From assembly GCA_013114725.1 (NCBI GenBank), contig QCWD01000001.1, positions 1 through 52,743 on the forward strand: DNA of 52,743 nucleotides, written 5' to 3'. Shown here in pieces: positions 33,608-42,990 of this stretch; positions within the stretch are counted from its first letter, which is position 1; every line of letters begins with the position of its first letter. The notes under the pieces are model-generated. The model saw only the letters and a program-made list of their open reading frames with translations, was not told the origin of the DNA and searched no databases. A program made the position numbers and the translations under genes. This DNA is from Nitrososphaeraceae archaeon. Lineage in GTDB: Archaea; Thermoproteota; Nitrososphaeria; Nitrososphaerales; Nitrososphaeraceae.

Positions 33608-34254
33608 ATCTTCACAAACTTTGTAATGATATCAACTAAATTTCTTTCTTTTATGAGTGAAATTGTTTTATTTTCTCATGAACATAATTTCGTATGCCTA
33701 TGTTTTCTAGAACATCAAGATCTTCGCCACAAAAAACATACTCAATTGTAAATAATTTATAATCGAATGTATGTTAGTATAATCATAGAAAAATTTTTCT
33801 GGATTAAAATAAACGATTGAAAAATTGTATAAATAAACGCTTTGTGGTAAATAACAGAAAATTCGTGTTACCATCTATTACCAGTCAAATATTTGTTATT
33901 TATTTTAGTCTTATTTTAGTACAGTTAAACGGAATTTTAAAAACGATATAGATGTTTTATGTAAAAAGGTAAGTTGGATTTATTCTTTTTTATCTTTAAT
34001 TTTTCAATAATCAATAACGAAAAATTATATCATTTATCTTATTGTGAGCAAAGGTTCCTAAATAAGATTTATTTTCATTCAACTATATCTGATATTTAAA
34101 ATTGATTTATTCTAGTATTATCAATTTTGATAACATTGTAAAATTTGGTTTAGTTAAATTTGTTCCCTTTTTATTATTTATTATAATAATTTTAATGGCA
34201 GATAAATACACAATATTTATGGTAAAAAAATCAAACTAAAAATTTAGTTTCGAT
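33608..34254. other. Long AT-rich intergenic region with a possible gene remnant
   Basis: 647 bases between the dehydrogenase start and the Rieske stop. Most is low-complexity AT-rich DNA. On the minus strand at 33651-33773 a 40-codon open frame reads protein-like (TIEYVFCGEDLDVLENIGIR then NYVHEKIKQFHS) but has no ATG, GTG or TTG near its beginning; it may be the tail of a lost gene. Nothing else is recognisable. Confidence 0.5.
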
Positions 34255-34581
34255 TTATAAAAATACATGTATCCAATTATTTTCCACCTTTACTTCATAA
34301 ACTGAAAGTGGATCTTTTGCGGGCAAATTCTGTGGTTTTCCGTCGTCTAGTTTAAATGCAGAAAGATGAAGTGGGCATGTCAAAGTTTTATCGCCTTCAT
34401 TTAGAATACCAATAGACAGGTCAGCATATGCATGCGTACAGATTCGGTCTGTTGCATACAGATCATCTTTTATCTTTACAATTACTATTTTTTTATCCTG
34501 ATGATCAAACTCAAACATATCTCCAGATTTTAGAGATTTTGCCTCACAAACCTTAACCCATCGCGCAATCATAACAAACAA
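34255..34581 (-). CDS. Rieske [2Fe-2S] ferredoxin
   Basis: Small soluble electron carrier, 108 residues. The two Rieske cluster boxes are complete: CTHAYADL (Cys48, His50) and CPLHLSAF (Cys69, His72), spaced as in Rieske-type ferredoxins of dioxygenase systems and NirD. There is no membrane anchor. It lies 42 bases downstream of sufD on the same strand, suggesting it is made with, and perhaps used with, the Fe-S assembly genes. ATG at 34581. A link to a specific oxygenase is not visible here. Confidence 0.93.
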   Translation of the reverse strand: MFVMIARWVKVCEAKSLKSGDMFEFDHQDKKIVIVKIKDDLYATDRICTHAYADLSIGILNEGDKTLTCPLHLSAFKLDDGKPQNLPAKDPLSVYEVKVENNWIHVFL

Positions 34582-34623
34582 TCAATACTTATTCCTAACA
34601 GTATTATAAAAATTTAAAAAAAG

Positions 34624-36099
34624 TTACCGGTACTTGTAGTGTTTTTCAAACAGGTCCTGTGTCTCCCTGTATCGACTCTTTTCTACCTCAAGTATACGTT
34701 CCATTACATCATCTGTTTTTATCCTCAAAGATTTTCCGGCCCATTTATTTTCTATAAGATAGTTTACCCATGCCCTAAGTGTTGGCCCCATCCTTCGTGA
34801 CAGTGGCTCTAAAAATCCATTGACGATTTCTCTTTTGGCTTCCTCTCTACTTAATCCTCTGCACATAAGGTAGAAAATTTGTGATTCATCAATCTGAGCT
34901 ACGGATGCAGAATGTGTTGCCTTTACCTCGTTTGTAAGAATTTCAAGGCCCGGTATGGCATCGGATTTTGCACCTTTGTCCAGCAAAATTGCATGGCCTG
35001 CAAGAAACGATTCAGAAGCCTTTGCATCATGTCCTATTTTTATCATTCCTTTGAAAAGTGATTGAGAAGTATCTTTCATTACGGATTTTACCTGAACACG
35101 TCCCTTACTGTGTGGTCCTTCATGATGTAAATTAGAGGTAATATCAAAAGATTGGGTATCCATTCCAAGAACGATCTCAACGTCCTCACCATATGCTCCT
35201 GAACCGTTCATGATATTATCTACTTTGTATCTTGTTAACTTGCCTCCAAAAAGCCCAGCATACCAAGACATTTTTCCATCCTTTTCAATGAATCCTTTTT
35301 TATTTGAAAAATGGACACCGTTTTCTGAAAATGCTTGAAGAGTAACCATCTCCAACGCGGCCTCAGCGTTAACATGACATTCCACTAGCTCAAATAATGA
35401 TTGCTGTTGTTTATGCAGATCTTTTGTTGCCAGTCCTTCAATATCTGTAGTTATTTCATCTTTTTTATGATCCGGGTTTGTTAATGATGAATACAATTCC
35501 TGAACTATGGTTGCCTTTGAATTTGTATCTGCAATTATTATATTTCGCGATATCAAAGAGGAACCAGATTTAGATAGCGAACTTATTAGCCTGATTGGTT
35601 CAGATATTACCACATTTTTTGGAATGTAGACAAAAATGCCTGACTGAAAATATGCGTTTTCTAAAGCTAGGTATTTATCTTCTTGTAAATTAATCTTGTT
35701 TTTTGTCCAATTTTTTTTTATCAAATCACCATGTGACAGAAAAGCATCAGATAAACTTGAAATAACAACGCCTTGTTTTTTTAAATCATCTGAAATAAAA
35801 ATTCTTTTAATAGTATTCCCAATAGTAAACACACCAGTTTCTGATTCAAGTTCTTTAATGCGTTCATCAAATTCATGTGATGATTCATTTTCTAAATAAT
35901 CGGATTCAAAAAATATTTCATCATAATTCAAGCGATTTGCATTTGTGTATTTAGAATAAAGTGGAGAGACCTCGTCGGGTAATTTAGAATATTGTTCAAA
36001 TGAATTTTTTCTTATAACTTTTACCCAGTCTGGCTCGGTAACTTTGACTTTACCAGATATTGATTGAAAATCCATGGCTAAATCCAACAATTTCTTCAT
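34624..36099 (-). CDS. sufD: Fe-S cluster assembly protein SufD
   Basis: Component of the SufBCD scaffold. The 491 residues follow the SufB/SufD core pattern: VFVYIPKNVVISEPIRLISS-like segment (here GIFVYIPKNVVISEPIRLIS), NVEIVLG-type repeats of a right-handed beta helix, and a C-terminal helical part (ATHSASVAQIDESQIFYLMC then RGLSREEAKREIVNGFLEPL). It lacks the SufB-specific elements found in the neighbour and is called SufD by position and length. ATG at 36099, 61 bases after sufB. SufC, the ATPase partner, is not in the window. Confidence 0.93.
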   Translation of the reverse strand: MKKLLDLAMDFQSISGKVKVTEPDWVKVIRKNSFEQYSKLPDEVSPLYSKYTNANRLNYDEIFFESDYLENESSHEFDERIKELESETGVFTIGNTIKRIFISDDLKKQGVVISSLSDAFLSHGDLIKKNWTKNKINLQEDKYLALENAYFQSGIFVYIPKNVVISEPIRLISSLSKSGSSLISRNIIIADTNSKATIVQELYSSLTNPDHKKDEITTDIEGLATKDLHKQQQSLFELVECHVNAEAALEMVTLQAFSENGVHFSNKKGFIEKDGKMSWYAGLFGGKLTRYKVDNIMNGSGAYGEDVEIVLGMDTQSFDITSNLHHEGPHSKGRVQVKSVMKDTSQSLFKGMIKIGHDAKASESFLAGHAILLDKGAKSDAIPGLEILTNEVKATHSASVAQIDESQIFYLMCRGLSREEAKREIVNGFLEPLSRRMGPTLRAWVNYLIENKWAGKSLRIKTDDVMERILEVEKSRYRETQDLFEKHYKYR

Positions 36100-36160
36100 T
36101 TCTTTTGATCTCCGTCAAATAATATTTTTAGTGAAAATGACTAAATAAAAGAGAGAGGCA

Positions 36161-37561
36161 CTAACCTACTGAGCCTTCCATTTCCAACTTTACAAGCCTA
36201 TTAAGTTCTACTGCATATTCCATCGGCAATTCCTTTGTAAATGGTTCTAAAAATCCACCGACTATCAGAGATAAGGCATCGGATTCAGAAAAGCCTCTGC
36301 TCATTAGGTAAAATATCTGATCTTCACCAATTTTTCCAACAGTTGCTTCGTGTGTTATAGTTGCATCGTCTTCGTTTACTTCCACGTATGGATAGGTATC
36401 CGTTCTTGAATTCTCGTCAAGTAGTAATGCATCGCATCTGACATTGGATTTAACACCGGTGGCACCTTTTGCAACGTGTAATAATCCCCTATAGGTTGTT
36501 CTTCCACTATCTTTGCTAACAGATTTACTTGTAATCCTTGAGGTAGTATTTGATGCCAGATGAACTGCTTTTGCACCGGCATCTTGATGTTGGCCTGACC
36601 CGGCAAAAGCAATTGAAACTACTTCTGCGTGTGCATTTGGTCCAAGCAGGTAAACGCCAGGATATTTCATTGTTAATCCACTTCCCAAGTTTCCGTCTAT
36701 CCACTCCACGGTAGATCCTTCATATGCATATGCCCGTTTAGTAACAAGATTGTAAACGTCTTTACTCCAATTTTGAATAGTAGTATATCTGATCTTTGCT
36801 CCTTTTTTTGCAACCAATTCTACTACTGCAGAGTGAAGTGATTCGGTAGAATATACTGGAGCGGTACATCCTTCGATATAATGGACTTCTGAACCTTCAT
36901 CGGCAATGATTAATGTTCTTTCAAACTGTCCAATATTTTCTGCATTAATTCTAAAATAAGCTTGTAGTGGAAGATCAACTTTCACGTTTGGTGGAATGTA
37001 TATAAAAGAACCACCAGACCAGACTGCACTGTTGAGTGCTGCGAATTTATTGTCTTCTGGAGGTATTATCTTACCGAAGTATTTTTTCATCAAGTCAGGA
37101 TGTGCGTTTACCGCACCATCTGTATCCATAAAAATAACTCCCTTTTTAGATAAATCTTCTCTTAGATTATGATATACTACCTCTGATTCATATTGAGCGC
37201 CAACCCCTGCCAGAAACTTTTTTTCCGCTTCGGGAATCCCAAGTTTATCAAATGTTTTTCTTACCGATTCTGGTACATCGTCCCAGCTCTTGCTTTGATT
37301 TTCCGAAGCCTTTGCATAATAATAGATATTTTGGAAATCAATTTTTGATAAATCTCCTCCCCATTTGGGCATCGGTTTACTCATGAAAATATCGTAAGAC
37401 CTTAAACGGAACTCCCTCATCCAATCCGGTTCCCCTTTCATTTTGCTAATTTCTTCGACAGTACCACGGGACAAACCCTTTTTACTAAGATAGATATACT
37501 TGTCTATAGAATCCTTAAAATCATATTTACTATAATCCATATTTAGCTCTTCTGTAGTCAT
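36161..37561 (-). CDS. sufB: Fe-S cluster assembly protein SufB
   Basis: Main scaffold of the SUF system. The 466 residues match SufB over the full length: [20 protein letters not shown] near the N-terminus, [60 protein letters not shown] (containing a conserved Cys), and [20 protein letters not shown], then [23 protein letters not shown] at 37561. First gene of sufB-sufD-Rieske. A TATA box and a strong inverted repeat lie immediately upstream (37568-37594), so the operon is probably regulated. Confidence 0.96.
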   Translation of the reverse strand: MTTEELNMDYSKYDFKDSIDKYIYLSKKGLSRGTVEEISKMKGEPDWMREFRLRSYDIFMSKPMPKWGGDLSKIDFQNIYYYAKASENQSKSWDDVPESVRKTFDKLGIPEAEKKFLAGVGAQYESEVVYHNLREDLSKKGVIFMDTDGAVNAHPDLMKKYFGKIIPPEDNKFAALNSAVWSGGSFIYIPPNVKVDLPLQAYFRINAENIGQFERTLIIADEGSEVHYIEGCTAPVYSTESLHSAVVELVAKKGAKIRYTTIQNWSKDVYNLVTKRAYAYEGSTVEWIDGNLGSGLTMKYPGVYLLGPNAHAEVVSIAFAGSGQHQDAGAKAVHLASNTTSRITSKSVSKDSGRTTYRGLLHVAKGATGVKSNVRCDALLLDENSRTDTYPYVEVNEDDATITHEATVGKIGEDQIFYLMSRGFSESDALSLIVGGFLEPFTKELPMEYAVELNRLVKLEMEGSVG

Positions 37562-37567
37562 TCAATT

Positions 37568-37584
37568 ACATAACGGCGTTATGT
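37568..37584 (-). promoter_or_regulatory. Operator-like inverted repeat at the sufB promoter
   Basis: ACATAACGGCGTTATGT: perfect 7-base arms around GGC. It sits between the TATA box and the sufB ATG, exactly where a bound repressor would block polymerase. The regulator is not known; Fe-S or iron sensors are natural candidates (inference). Confidence 0.6.
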
Positions 37585-37594
37585 TTTATATAAA
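37585..37594 (-). promoter_or_regulatory. TATA box of the sufB operon
   Basis: TTTATATAAA on the minus strand, centred about 28 bases before the sufB ATG, implying a very short leader. It abuts the inverted repeat at 37568-37584. Confidence 0.6.
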
Positions 37595-37737
37595 TATTCC
37601 ACCCCCCGTGAGAATATTATTGGTATTATCGACAATACAATGAATTTATCATTTTTGTTTTAAATCATTGTTTTGATAATAACTTTGTAATAGGCAGACG
37701 AATGATTCTCCAAATATTCTACAATTGCTAAACTCAT

Positions 37738-38550
37738 TCAATGATTTTTATATAAAACAGCAAAAATTCCGTCTAAAGAATGCTGTTCTGGTTCAATTAT
37801 TGAATGTATCCCGTATTTTTTCAGGGTTTTGCTGGTTAGCGGTCCTATAGATATAACAGAATTTATTGTGTTTACATAATTCTTAAAATCAATGTCAAGT
37901 CTTTCTGAAAGCTCAAAAAAAGACTGGACTGAAGACGGACTGGTGAAGATAACAGAATATATCTTACCTCTTTTTAAATGCGTCAAATAATCATTCCAGA
38001 TATCAACAACCTCGCCTGTGACTACAGTATATAAAAAAAATTCGTTGACATGATATCCAAGGTCAGACAAGTTTTTCTTTAAAAAATCATCACCTCTTTC
38101 ACTTCTTGGAATTATGATACTGTTTTTCCTATCGTCATTTTTTGTGCGAAATAGTGAAAATAACTGAAAAATGCCGTATGATGAAAAAGTATCAGGAGTC
38201 ATTGTAACATGAATTCCGTAATCCTCCAAGGTAGCGGATGTTTTTGGACCCACGCTAATTATCTCTATGGTATTAAGATAGTCTACCAGTACTTTGAATT
38301 TGTTCAGTTTTTTTGCAGAAAGAACTAAAATATCAACTGCTTTTGGACTTAAAAAAATGCAGTATTGATATTTGTTTTTGGTAGTTAATTCTGAAATAAA
38401 ATAATTGATCTCGTCATCAGATTTTGTAACTACAATAGTGGTAGGTAATTTTAACAGAGTTCCACCCAGTTTGGATATTTTTTCTTCAAATGAATCAACA
38501 TGTTTATCTGTTTTAGTTATTACAATTATTTTGTTTCTAATGTCGGTCAT
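37738..38550 (-). CDS. hemD: Uroporphyrinogen-III synthase
   Basis: Closes and flips ring D of hydroxymethylbilane to uroporphyrinogen III. The 270 residues show the two-domain HemD pattern: IIVITKTDKHVDSFEEKISK, YCIFLSPKAVDILV, IEIISVGPKTSATLEDYGIH and, in the second half, YSVIFTSPSSVQSFFELSER with VISIGPLTSKTLKKYGIHSI. Sequence is poorly conserved in this family, but motifs and position after hemC and the methyltransferase are convincing. ATG at 38550, four bases after the stop of the upstream half-gene. Last gene of the cluster. Confidence 0.9.
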   Translation of the reverse strand: MTDIRNKIIVITKTDKHVDSFEEKISKLGGTLLKLPTTIVVTKSDDEINYFISELTTKNKYQYCIFLSPKAVDILVLSAKKLNKFKVLVDYLNTIEIISVGPKTSATLEDYGIHVTMTPDTFSSYGIFQLFSLFRTKNDDRKNSIIIPRSERGDDFLKKNLSDLGYHVNEFFLYTVVTGEVVDIWNDYLTHLKRGKIYSVIFTSPSSVQSFFELSERLDIDFKNYVNTINSVISIGPLTSKTLKKYGIHSIIEPEQHSLDGIFAVLYKNH

Positions 38551-38554
38551 AGTT

Positions 38555-38995
38555 TCAACATACTTGAGATTTAAACCATGATAATTTATTTGACAGAAGG
38601 ACCACTTTTCCGATAATAATTACAGATGGAGGTTTGACATTGTTTTCTTTTATTTTTTTAATAATATTTCCAATATTTCCAATTATTATTTTTTGGTCTT
38701 CTCTGGTGCCTCTTTCAATTATTGCTACAGGTGTTTTCTTTGATAATCCGCCTTCTTCCAACTGTATCAGTATTTTACTCAGGTTTTCCAAACCCATCAG
38801 GATGACTATGGTATCGACTGTATTTGATATGTTTTTCCAATTAACAGATAATTTTTTTTTTAATGGGTCTTCATGTCCAGTTGCGATTAAAACAGATGAG
38901 GAATATCTACGATGAGTTAACGGAATTCCAGAATAAATCGCAGAACCAATTGCGGATGTGATTCCAGGAATTATCTCATAATCGATATCATTCAT
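38555..38995 (-). CDS. cobA: Uroporphyrinogen-III C-methyltransferase, C-terminal part (split gene)
   Basis: The second half of SUMT: DYEIIPGITSAIGSAIYSGI, PLTHRRYSSSVLIATGHEDP, a TIVILMGLENLSKILIQLEE segment and PVAIIERGTREDQKIIIGNI. These are the residues that should directly continue the upstream frame after RGGEEAEYLLKN. The frames are offset at a 4-base tandem repeat (TCATTCAT at 38988-38995 on the plus strand). ATG at 38995 lies inside the end of the first half, giving an 8-base overlap, so this part could be made by re-initiation. Whether the two pieces form a working enzyme is not known. Confidence 0.88.
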   Translation of the reverse strand: MNDIDYEIIPGITSAIGSAIYSGIPLTHRRYSSSVLIATGHEDPLKKKLSVNWKNISNTVDTIVILMGLENLSKILIQLEEGGLSKKTPVAIIERGTREDQKIIIGNIGNIIKKIKENNVKPPSVIIIGKVVLLSNKLSWFKSQVC

Positions 38996-39464
38996 TTTTC
39001 AACAGATATTCTGCTTCCTCACCTCCCCTGCCAAAAATAAAAGGGTCCCCCCCCTTCAATCTTAGAACATTTTTTCCCTGATTTGCGTATTTTACCATCA
39101 AGACATTTGTATTATCCTGATTTGTGGTCGGTTCGCCTGCTGTCCTTCCAACATATATTTTTTCAATTTGATCAGGGATTAGGGAAATTATCTCCTTTCC
39201 AACAAGACGGTCATAAAGAACGATATCAGAACCTTTCAAAAGTTCCAAGCATCTAACTGTAATAAGTCCAGGGTCGCCCGGCCCAGCACCGCATATGAAT
39301 ACTTTACCCTTATTCTTTGCTAATGATGTTTTAGACTGTGTTTGTATCTTTGTTTTTTTATGTGCTTTCTTGTCATTATTTTTAACATGTTGTTTTGATT
39401 TTCTATTTCTTTTCAAGACGTCATCTAAAATTGGTTTGCTATTTTCTTTTACCATTCCACTCAC
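38988..39464 (-). CDS. cobA: Uroporphyrinogen-III C-methyltransferase, N-terminal part (split gene)
   Basis: First half of SUMT, which methylates uroporphyrinogen III to precorrin-2 using SAM. After a basic, low-complexity N-terminal tail of about 50 residues it shows KVFICGAGPGDPGLITVRCL, DIVLYDRLVG and NVLRLKGGDPFIFGRGGEEA, the diagnostic tetrapyrrole-methylase blocks. It then stops early at RGGEEAEYLLKNE. Start is GTG at 39464, overlapping hemC by 26 bases; ATG at 39455 is also possible. Continuation is in the next frame (see the C-terminal part). Confidence 0.88.
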   Translation of the reverse strand: MSGMVKENSKPILDDVLKRNRKSKQHVKNNDKKAHKKTKIQTQSKTSLAKNKGKVFICGAGPGDPGLITVRCLELLKGSDIVLYDRLVGKEIISLIPDQIEKIYVGRTAGEPTTNQDNTNVLMVKYANQGKNVLRLKGGDPFIFGRGGEEAEYLLKNE

Positions 39465-40443
39465 TTAATGCATCCTCCCAACCATTTGACAATTCCAATG
39501 CACCGTGTTTGATTAAAAGATTTGCCATTTTTTTGCCAATTTGTTTTGGTTTTGAGATATCACCGTCTAACTTTAGCTCAATTGATTTAGTTCCGTCCGA
39601 TGAAAACAATTTTGCGTATAGGATCAATCGGTCTTTTTCATAATCGCTAACAGATAGAAGGTCTTTTTCGGTTTTTGTACTTTTATTTTTAGTAATGTAT
39701 GCAATTGCACCTATAGGAAATCTGCAGCCGGATTCGATTTTATCAAGTAGAGACCTTTCTGCGGTTATCGAGATTCTAGAAGATTTATCATCTATTTTTG
39801 ATAAAATTTTTCTTAAACCTAAATTTTTCCTCTTGCATACAACTGCAATAGCTCCCTGTCCGGGAGCAGGAACAAATTCATGTATCCTAAATTTCTCTGA
39901 GATCATATCTGAAATTTTTAGTCGTTTCAAACCGGCCTCTGCCAAAACGATTGCATCAAATTCTCCATTTTTTACCTTGTTTATCCTTGTTTCAACATTA
40001 CCGCGTATGGGAATAACGTTAATGTCATTGCGAAGTATCTTCAACTGTACCGCCCTACGCAAACTGCTAGTTCCTATAACCGAACCGGATGGAAGTAGAT
40101 TTAAAGTTAGGTTATCTTTGCTAATTAGAACATCGTTTGGTTTTTCTCTTTTCAGTATTGCCGCGATTACAAGTTCTGGAGGTAGTTCAGATGGAACATC
40201 CTTTATGCTATGAATAGCAAAATCGATCCTGTTATGGATAACTGCTTCATTGATTTCCCTTTCGAATATACCCTTTCTGTCCATCATAAAAAGAGGTTTT
40301 TTATCAAGGTCTCCTTTGGTTTTGATAGTACATATTTCAAATTGAATATTTTTATAAAACTTTGAAAGTGATTTTGTCACAATTGCAGTTTGAGCCAGTG
40401 CCAATTTACTGCCACGGGTGCCGATTTGATATTTTTTTATCAT
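39439..40443 (-). CDS. hemC: Porphobilinogen deaminase (hydroxymethylbilane synthase)
   Basis: Joins four porphobilinogens into a linear tetrapyrrole. The 334 residues begin KKYQIGTRGSKLALAQTAIV and contain FAIHSIKDVPSELPPELVIA, IGTSSLRRAVQL, IPIRGNVETRINK and FVPAPGQGAIAVVCK. The dipyrromethane cofactor Cys lies in IESGCRFPIGAIAY. Slightly longer than typical (about 310), with the C-terminus overlapping the start of the methyltransferase. ATG at 40443, 23 bases after the hemL stop. Confidence 0.97.
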   Translation of the reverse strand: MIKKYQIGTRGSKLALAQTAIVTKSLSKFYKNIQFEICTIKTKGDLDKKPLFMMDRKGIFEREINEAVIHNRIDFAIHSIKDVPSELPPELVIAAILKREKPNDVLISKDNLTLNLLPSGSVIGTSSLRRAVQLKILRNDINVIPIRGNVETRINKVKNGEFDAIVLAEAGLKRLKISDMISEKFRIHEFVPAPGQGAIAVVCKRKNLGLRKILSKIDDKSSRISITAERSLLDKIESGCRFPIGAIAYITKNKSTKTEKDLLSVSDYEKDRLILYAKLFSSDGTKSIELKLDGDISKPKQIGKKMANLLIKHGALELSNGWEDALSEWNGKRK

Positions 40444-40466
40444 TGTAATATGACTGCCCCATGAGA

Positions 40467-41747
40467 TTATTTTTTTAATATTGAGATGGCTTCACCGTAT
40501 GCATCTATTGTTTTATCTACATCTTCCTCAGTATGTGAAAATGATAGAAAACATGTTTCAAATTGAGATGGTGGTATAAAAATATCTTTTTTTAATAACT
40601 CAAAATATAATTTTTTAAACATGTCAAGATCGGATTTTAATGCGTCCTGATAGTTAACAACTTTGTTTTTTGAAAAGAATATCTGATACATGGATCCTAT
40701 GGCGTTGACTGTCGCGTCAATTCCTTTTTCTTTTATAAAATCTTTTATCGCGTCTACGATACGATCGCAATTTTTACCTAGTTTTGGGTAGAGTGTATTT
40801 TTTGCCTCAATCAACGTGTCAATTGTCGCAAGCGATGCAGTGACTGAAACAGGATTTCCCGCGTAGGTGCTGGCCTGATATACACTACCAGAAGGAGCAA
40901 GTTGTGACATTATTTCCTTTTTTCCACATATGGCAGATATTGGAAAACCATTTCCAAGTGCTTTTGCAAAAGTTGCGATATCAGGTTTTATACCAAAAAA
41001 TTCACTGGCACCTCCAAGCGCAAGTCTAAATCCTGTGATGACTTCATCAAATATCAAAACAATATTGTGTTTTTTTGTAAGTTTCCTTATCTCATACAAA
41101 AAATTTGTTTCGGGCAATATTACACCAACATTGGCGCATATTGGTTCCATGATAATACATGCAACATCCTCGCCTTTTTTTTCATCTTCAATTTTCTCCT
41201 TCAAAATTTCAATGTTATTGAATGGTAACACTTCAGTGTTACGAGATTCTGGCATGGATTCGCCAGAGGTAGAAAGAGTGGCCCCAGAACCTGCTTTAAC
41301 CAAAACTTCATCATAGGCGCCATGATAACTACCGTCAAATTTGACGATGGTTTTTTTTTGTGTATATGCTCTGGCCAGTCTTATTGCATGCATAGTGGCC
41401 TCTGAACCAGTATTTACTATTCTGGCCATTTCACAACAAGGAACGATTTTGGATAATACTTCTGCAAGTTGTACTTCCTTTTCAGTAGGTATACAAAATA
41501 ACGAACCACGGTCTAATTGTTCCTTGATGCGACCCATAACACCTTTGTATGAATGTCCTAAAATCAGAGCCCCATAACCCAAACAGTAATCAATCAATGT
41601 TTGATGGTCTTGTGTGATAATTTTGCTACCAATTCCAGATGAAACAAAGAAAGGATGTGGTTCGTAATATCTGACTGGACTGTTAACTCCTTTAGGAAGT
41701 ACCTTTTCGGCTCGTGAAAATAAAGAACGTGAATAATCGAAATTCAA
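40467..41747 (-). CDS. hemL: Glutamate-1-semialdehyde 2,1-aminomutase
   Basis: Makes 5-aminolevulinate from glutamate-1-semialdehyde, the second step of the C5 pathway. The 426 residues show LPKGVNSPVRYYEPHPFFVS, IDYCLGYGALILGHSYKGVM, FDGSYHGAYDEVLVKAGSGA, LIFDEVITGFRLALGGASEF and PLP-binding Lys in FAKALGNGFPISAICG, all typical of HemL. Start is TTG at 41747. It is the first gene of the second part of the heme cluster and would follow hemB directly if the intervening block were absent. Confidence 0.96.
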   Translation of the reverse strand: MNFDYSRSLFSRAEKVLPKGVNSPVRYYEPHPFFVSSGIGSKIITQDHQTLIDYCLGYGALILGHSYKGVMGRIKEQLDRGSLFCIPTEKEVQLAEVLSKIVPCCEMARIVNTGSEATMHAIRLARAYTQKKTIVKFDGSYHGAYDEVLVKAGSGATLSTSGESMPESRNTEVLPFNNIEILKEKIEDEKKGEDVACIIMEPICANVGVILPETNFLYEIRKLTKKHNIVLIFDEVITGFRLALGGASEFFGIKPDIATFAKALGNGFPISAICGKKEIMSQLAPSGSVYQASTYAGNPVSVTASLATIDTLIEAKNTLYPKLGKNCDRIVDAIKDFIKEKGIDATVNAIGSMYQIFFSKNKVVNYQDALKSDLDMFKKLYFELLKKDIFIPPSQFETCFLSFSHTEEDVDKTIDAYGEAISILKK

Positions 41748-41944
41748 CTATCATTTTATTATTTTAGAGAAATATAAATAATAATTGAAAAGATCGGCAT
41801 TCTTGCACAAATGTGGTAAAGAATGATAAAAAATAATAAATCATAATCGGCAATACAAAAATAAAAATCAGAAATTTATTGATGTACTGTCAATGCAGGT
41901 ATATCCATGCAACACACAATTACGAGTTTTCAAAAAAGTCGGGG

Positions 41945-42877
41945 TTAGTTACCAGATTTAAATAAAAACCGCTGTCCATGTAATTCATTTAGAATCAAAG
42001 TAGGAAAAACGTTACACGTGCTCTTTATGTATTCATTTATTTTCCAAATCAAATCAGATGATCTTCCCTCTATTATCTTATTCCAATCTGAAAGTCTGTA
42101 CCGTGAAAAAAAATTTAGACTGAAGATAAAAAGAATCTCTCGGGTTAACTCATGAACAGAATATTGATTTCTCGTGGTTTGTTCTGGAATATCTACAAAG
42201 TAATTATCATTTTTAAAATAGATATCGTATTCTGATATAGGCAGGTTAATAAAAAGGTCCGTCCAGTCGAATCTATATTCATGTAGATATATTCGTGGGT
42301 CGGAAAAATAACAATCAAGAGACCTTGCAAAAGATCCGGTTATTTTGCAGACAACGGTATTATTTTCCATATATAATCCAGATGCCGAACCTTTACTAAT
42401 CTGACTTTTCCGAAATGTGGACAGAAATAAAATTTTTAACAGTCTGGCATAACAATTATACAATAAAATTGGTTTTGTTATCAATGAGACGATCTTGGAT
42501 GTATTAAAAAAGTCTATTGCTTGTTTTGCCAACAATACTATTTCTTCGGCATTAGTTACCAAATTGTTGGAGGTAAGTCTCTCATGGATTTCAGGAAGAT
42601 TTTTATCATTTTTACCTTCAGTTTTATTTAGGTTCATAAATTCTTTCTTTAATTTATTTGTTTTAGAAATATCGATATCAAAAAAATTTTCTTTAATTCG
42701 TTCGTTTAAAAGATTATAAACATATGAAAAACTGGTTAGTCGGTCAATAAAATTCCATATATCGGCTTCTCGTTGATATGTGTTTATTATTTTTTGACCT
42801 CTATAATTTATCGTATTTGAGGTTTTACTTGCTTGTTCTTTCATTTTTCTATAATAATATATTGATATAGACAGCAT
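41945..42877 (-). CDS. YaaC-like protein, function unknown
   Basis: 310 residues resembling the YaaC family (known mainly from Firmicutes): an N-terminal helical part with ADIWNFIDRLTSFSYVYNLL, then SLITKPILLYNCYARLLKIL, a KPxLLYY-like block, FRKSQISKGSASGLYMENNT and KITGSFARSLDCYF, matching the HG...G-F positions. Relatives have no established activity. Start is ATG at 42877 (MLSISIYYYRK); Met12 is an alternative. It lies between hemB and hemL, divergent from the methyltransferase gene with a 113-base gap, so it belongs to an inserted block rather than to heme synthesis. Confidence 0.55.
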   Translation of the reverse strand: MLSISIYYYRKMKEQASKTSNTINYRGQKIINTYQREADIWNFIDRLTSFSYVYNLLNERIKENFFDIDISKTNKLKKEFMNLNKTEGKNDKNLPEIHERLTSNNLVTNAEEIVLLAKQAIDFFNTSKIVSLITKPILLYNCYARLLKILFLSTFRKSQISKGSASGLYMENNTVVCKITGSFARSLDCYFSDPRIYLHEYRFDWTDLFINLPISEYDIYFKNDNYFVDIPEQTTRNQYSVHELTREILFIFSLNFFSRYRLSDWNKIIEGRSSDLIWKINEYIKSTCNVFPTLILNELHGQRFLFKSGN

Positions 42878-42990
42878 AAAAATATAACATTATTTTCAAT
42901 AAACAGGCACTTTTAATTTTCATGTCAATCGAAAATACCGTTTAACATGATTGTATAATAGATAATAGCAACGTAGTATGTATATATATA

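Noticed and set aside
36376-36612. Open frames inside sufB, pgk, hemC, hemL and others in alternative frames
   Set aside because: They overlap strongly conserved genes and have no protein-like motifs; they are shadows.
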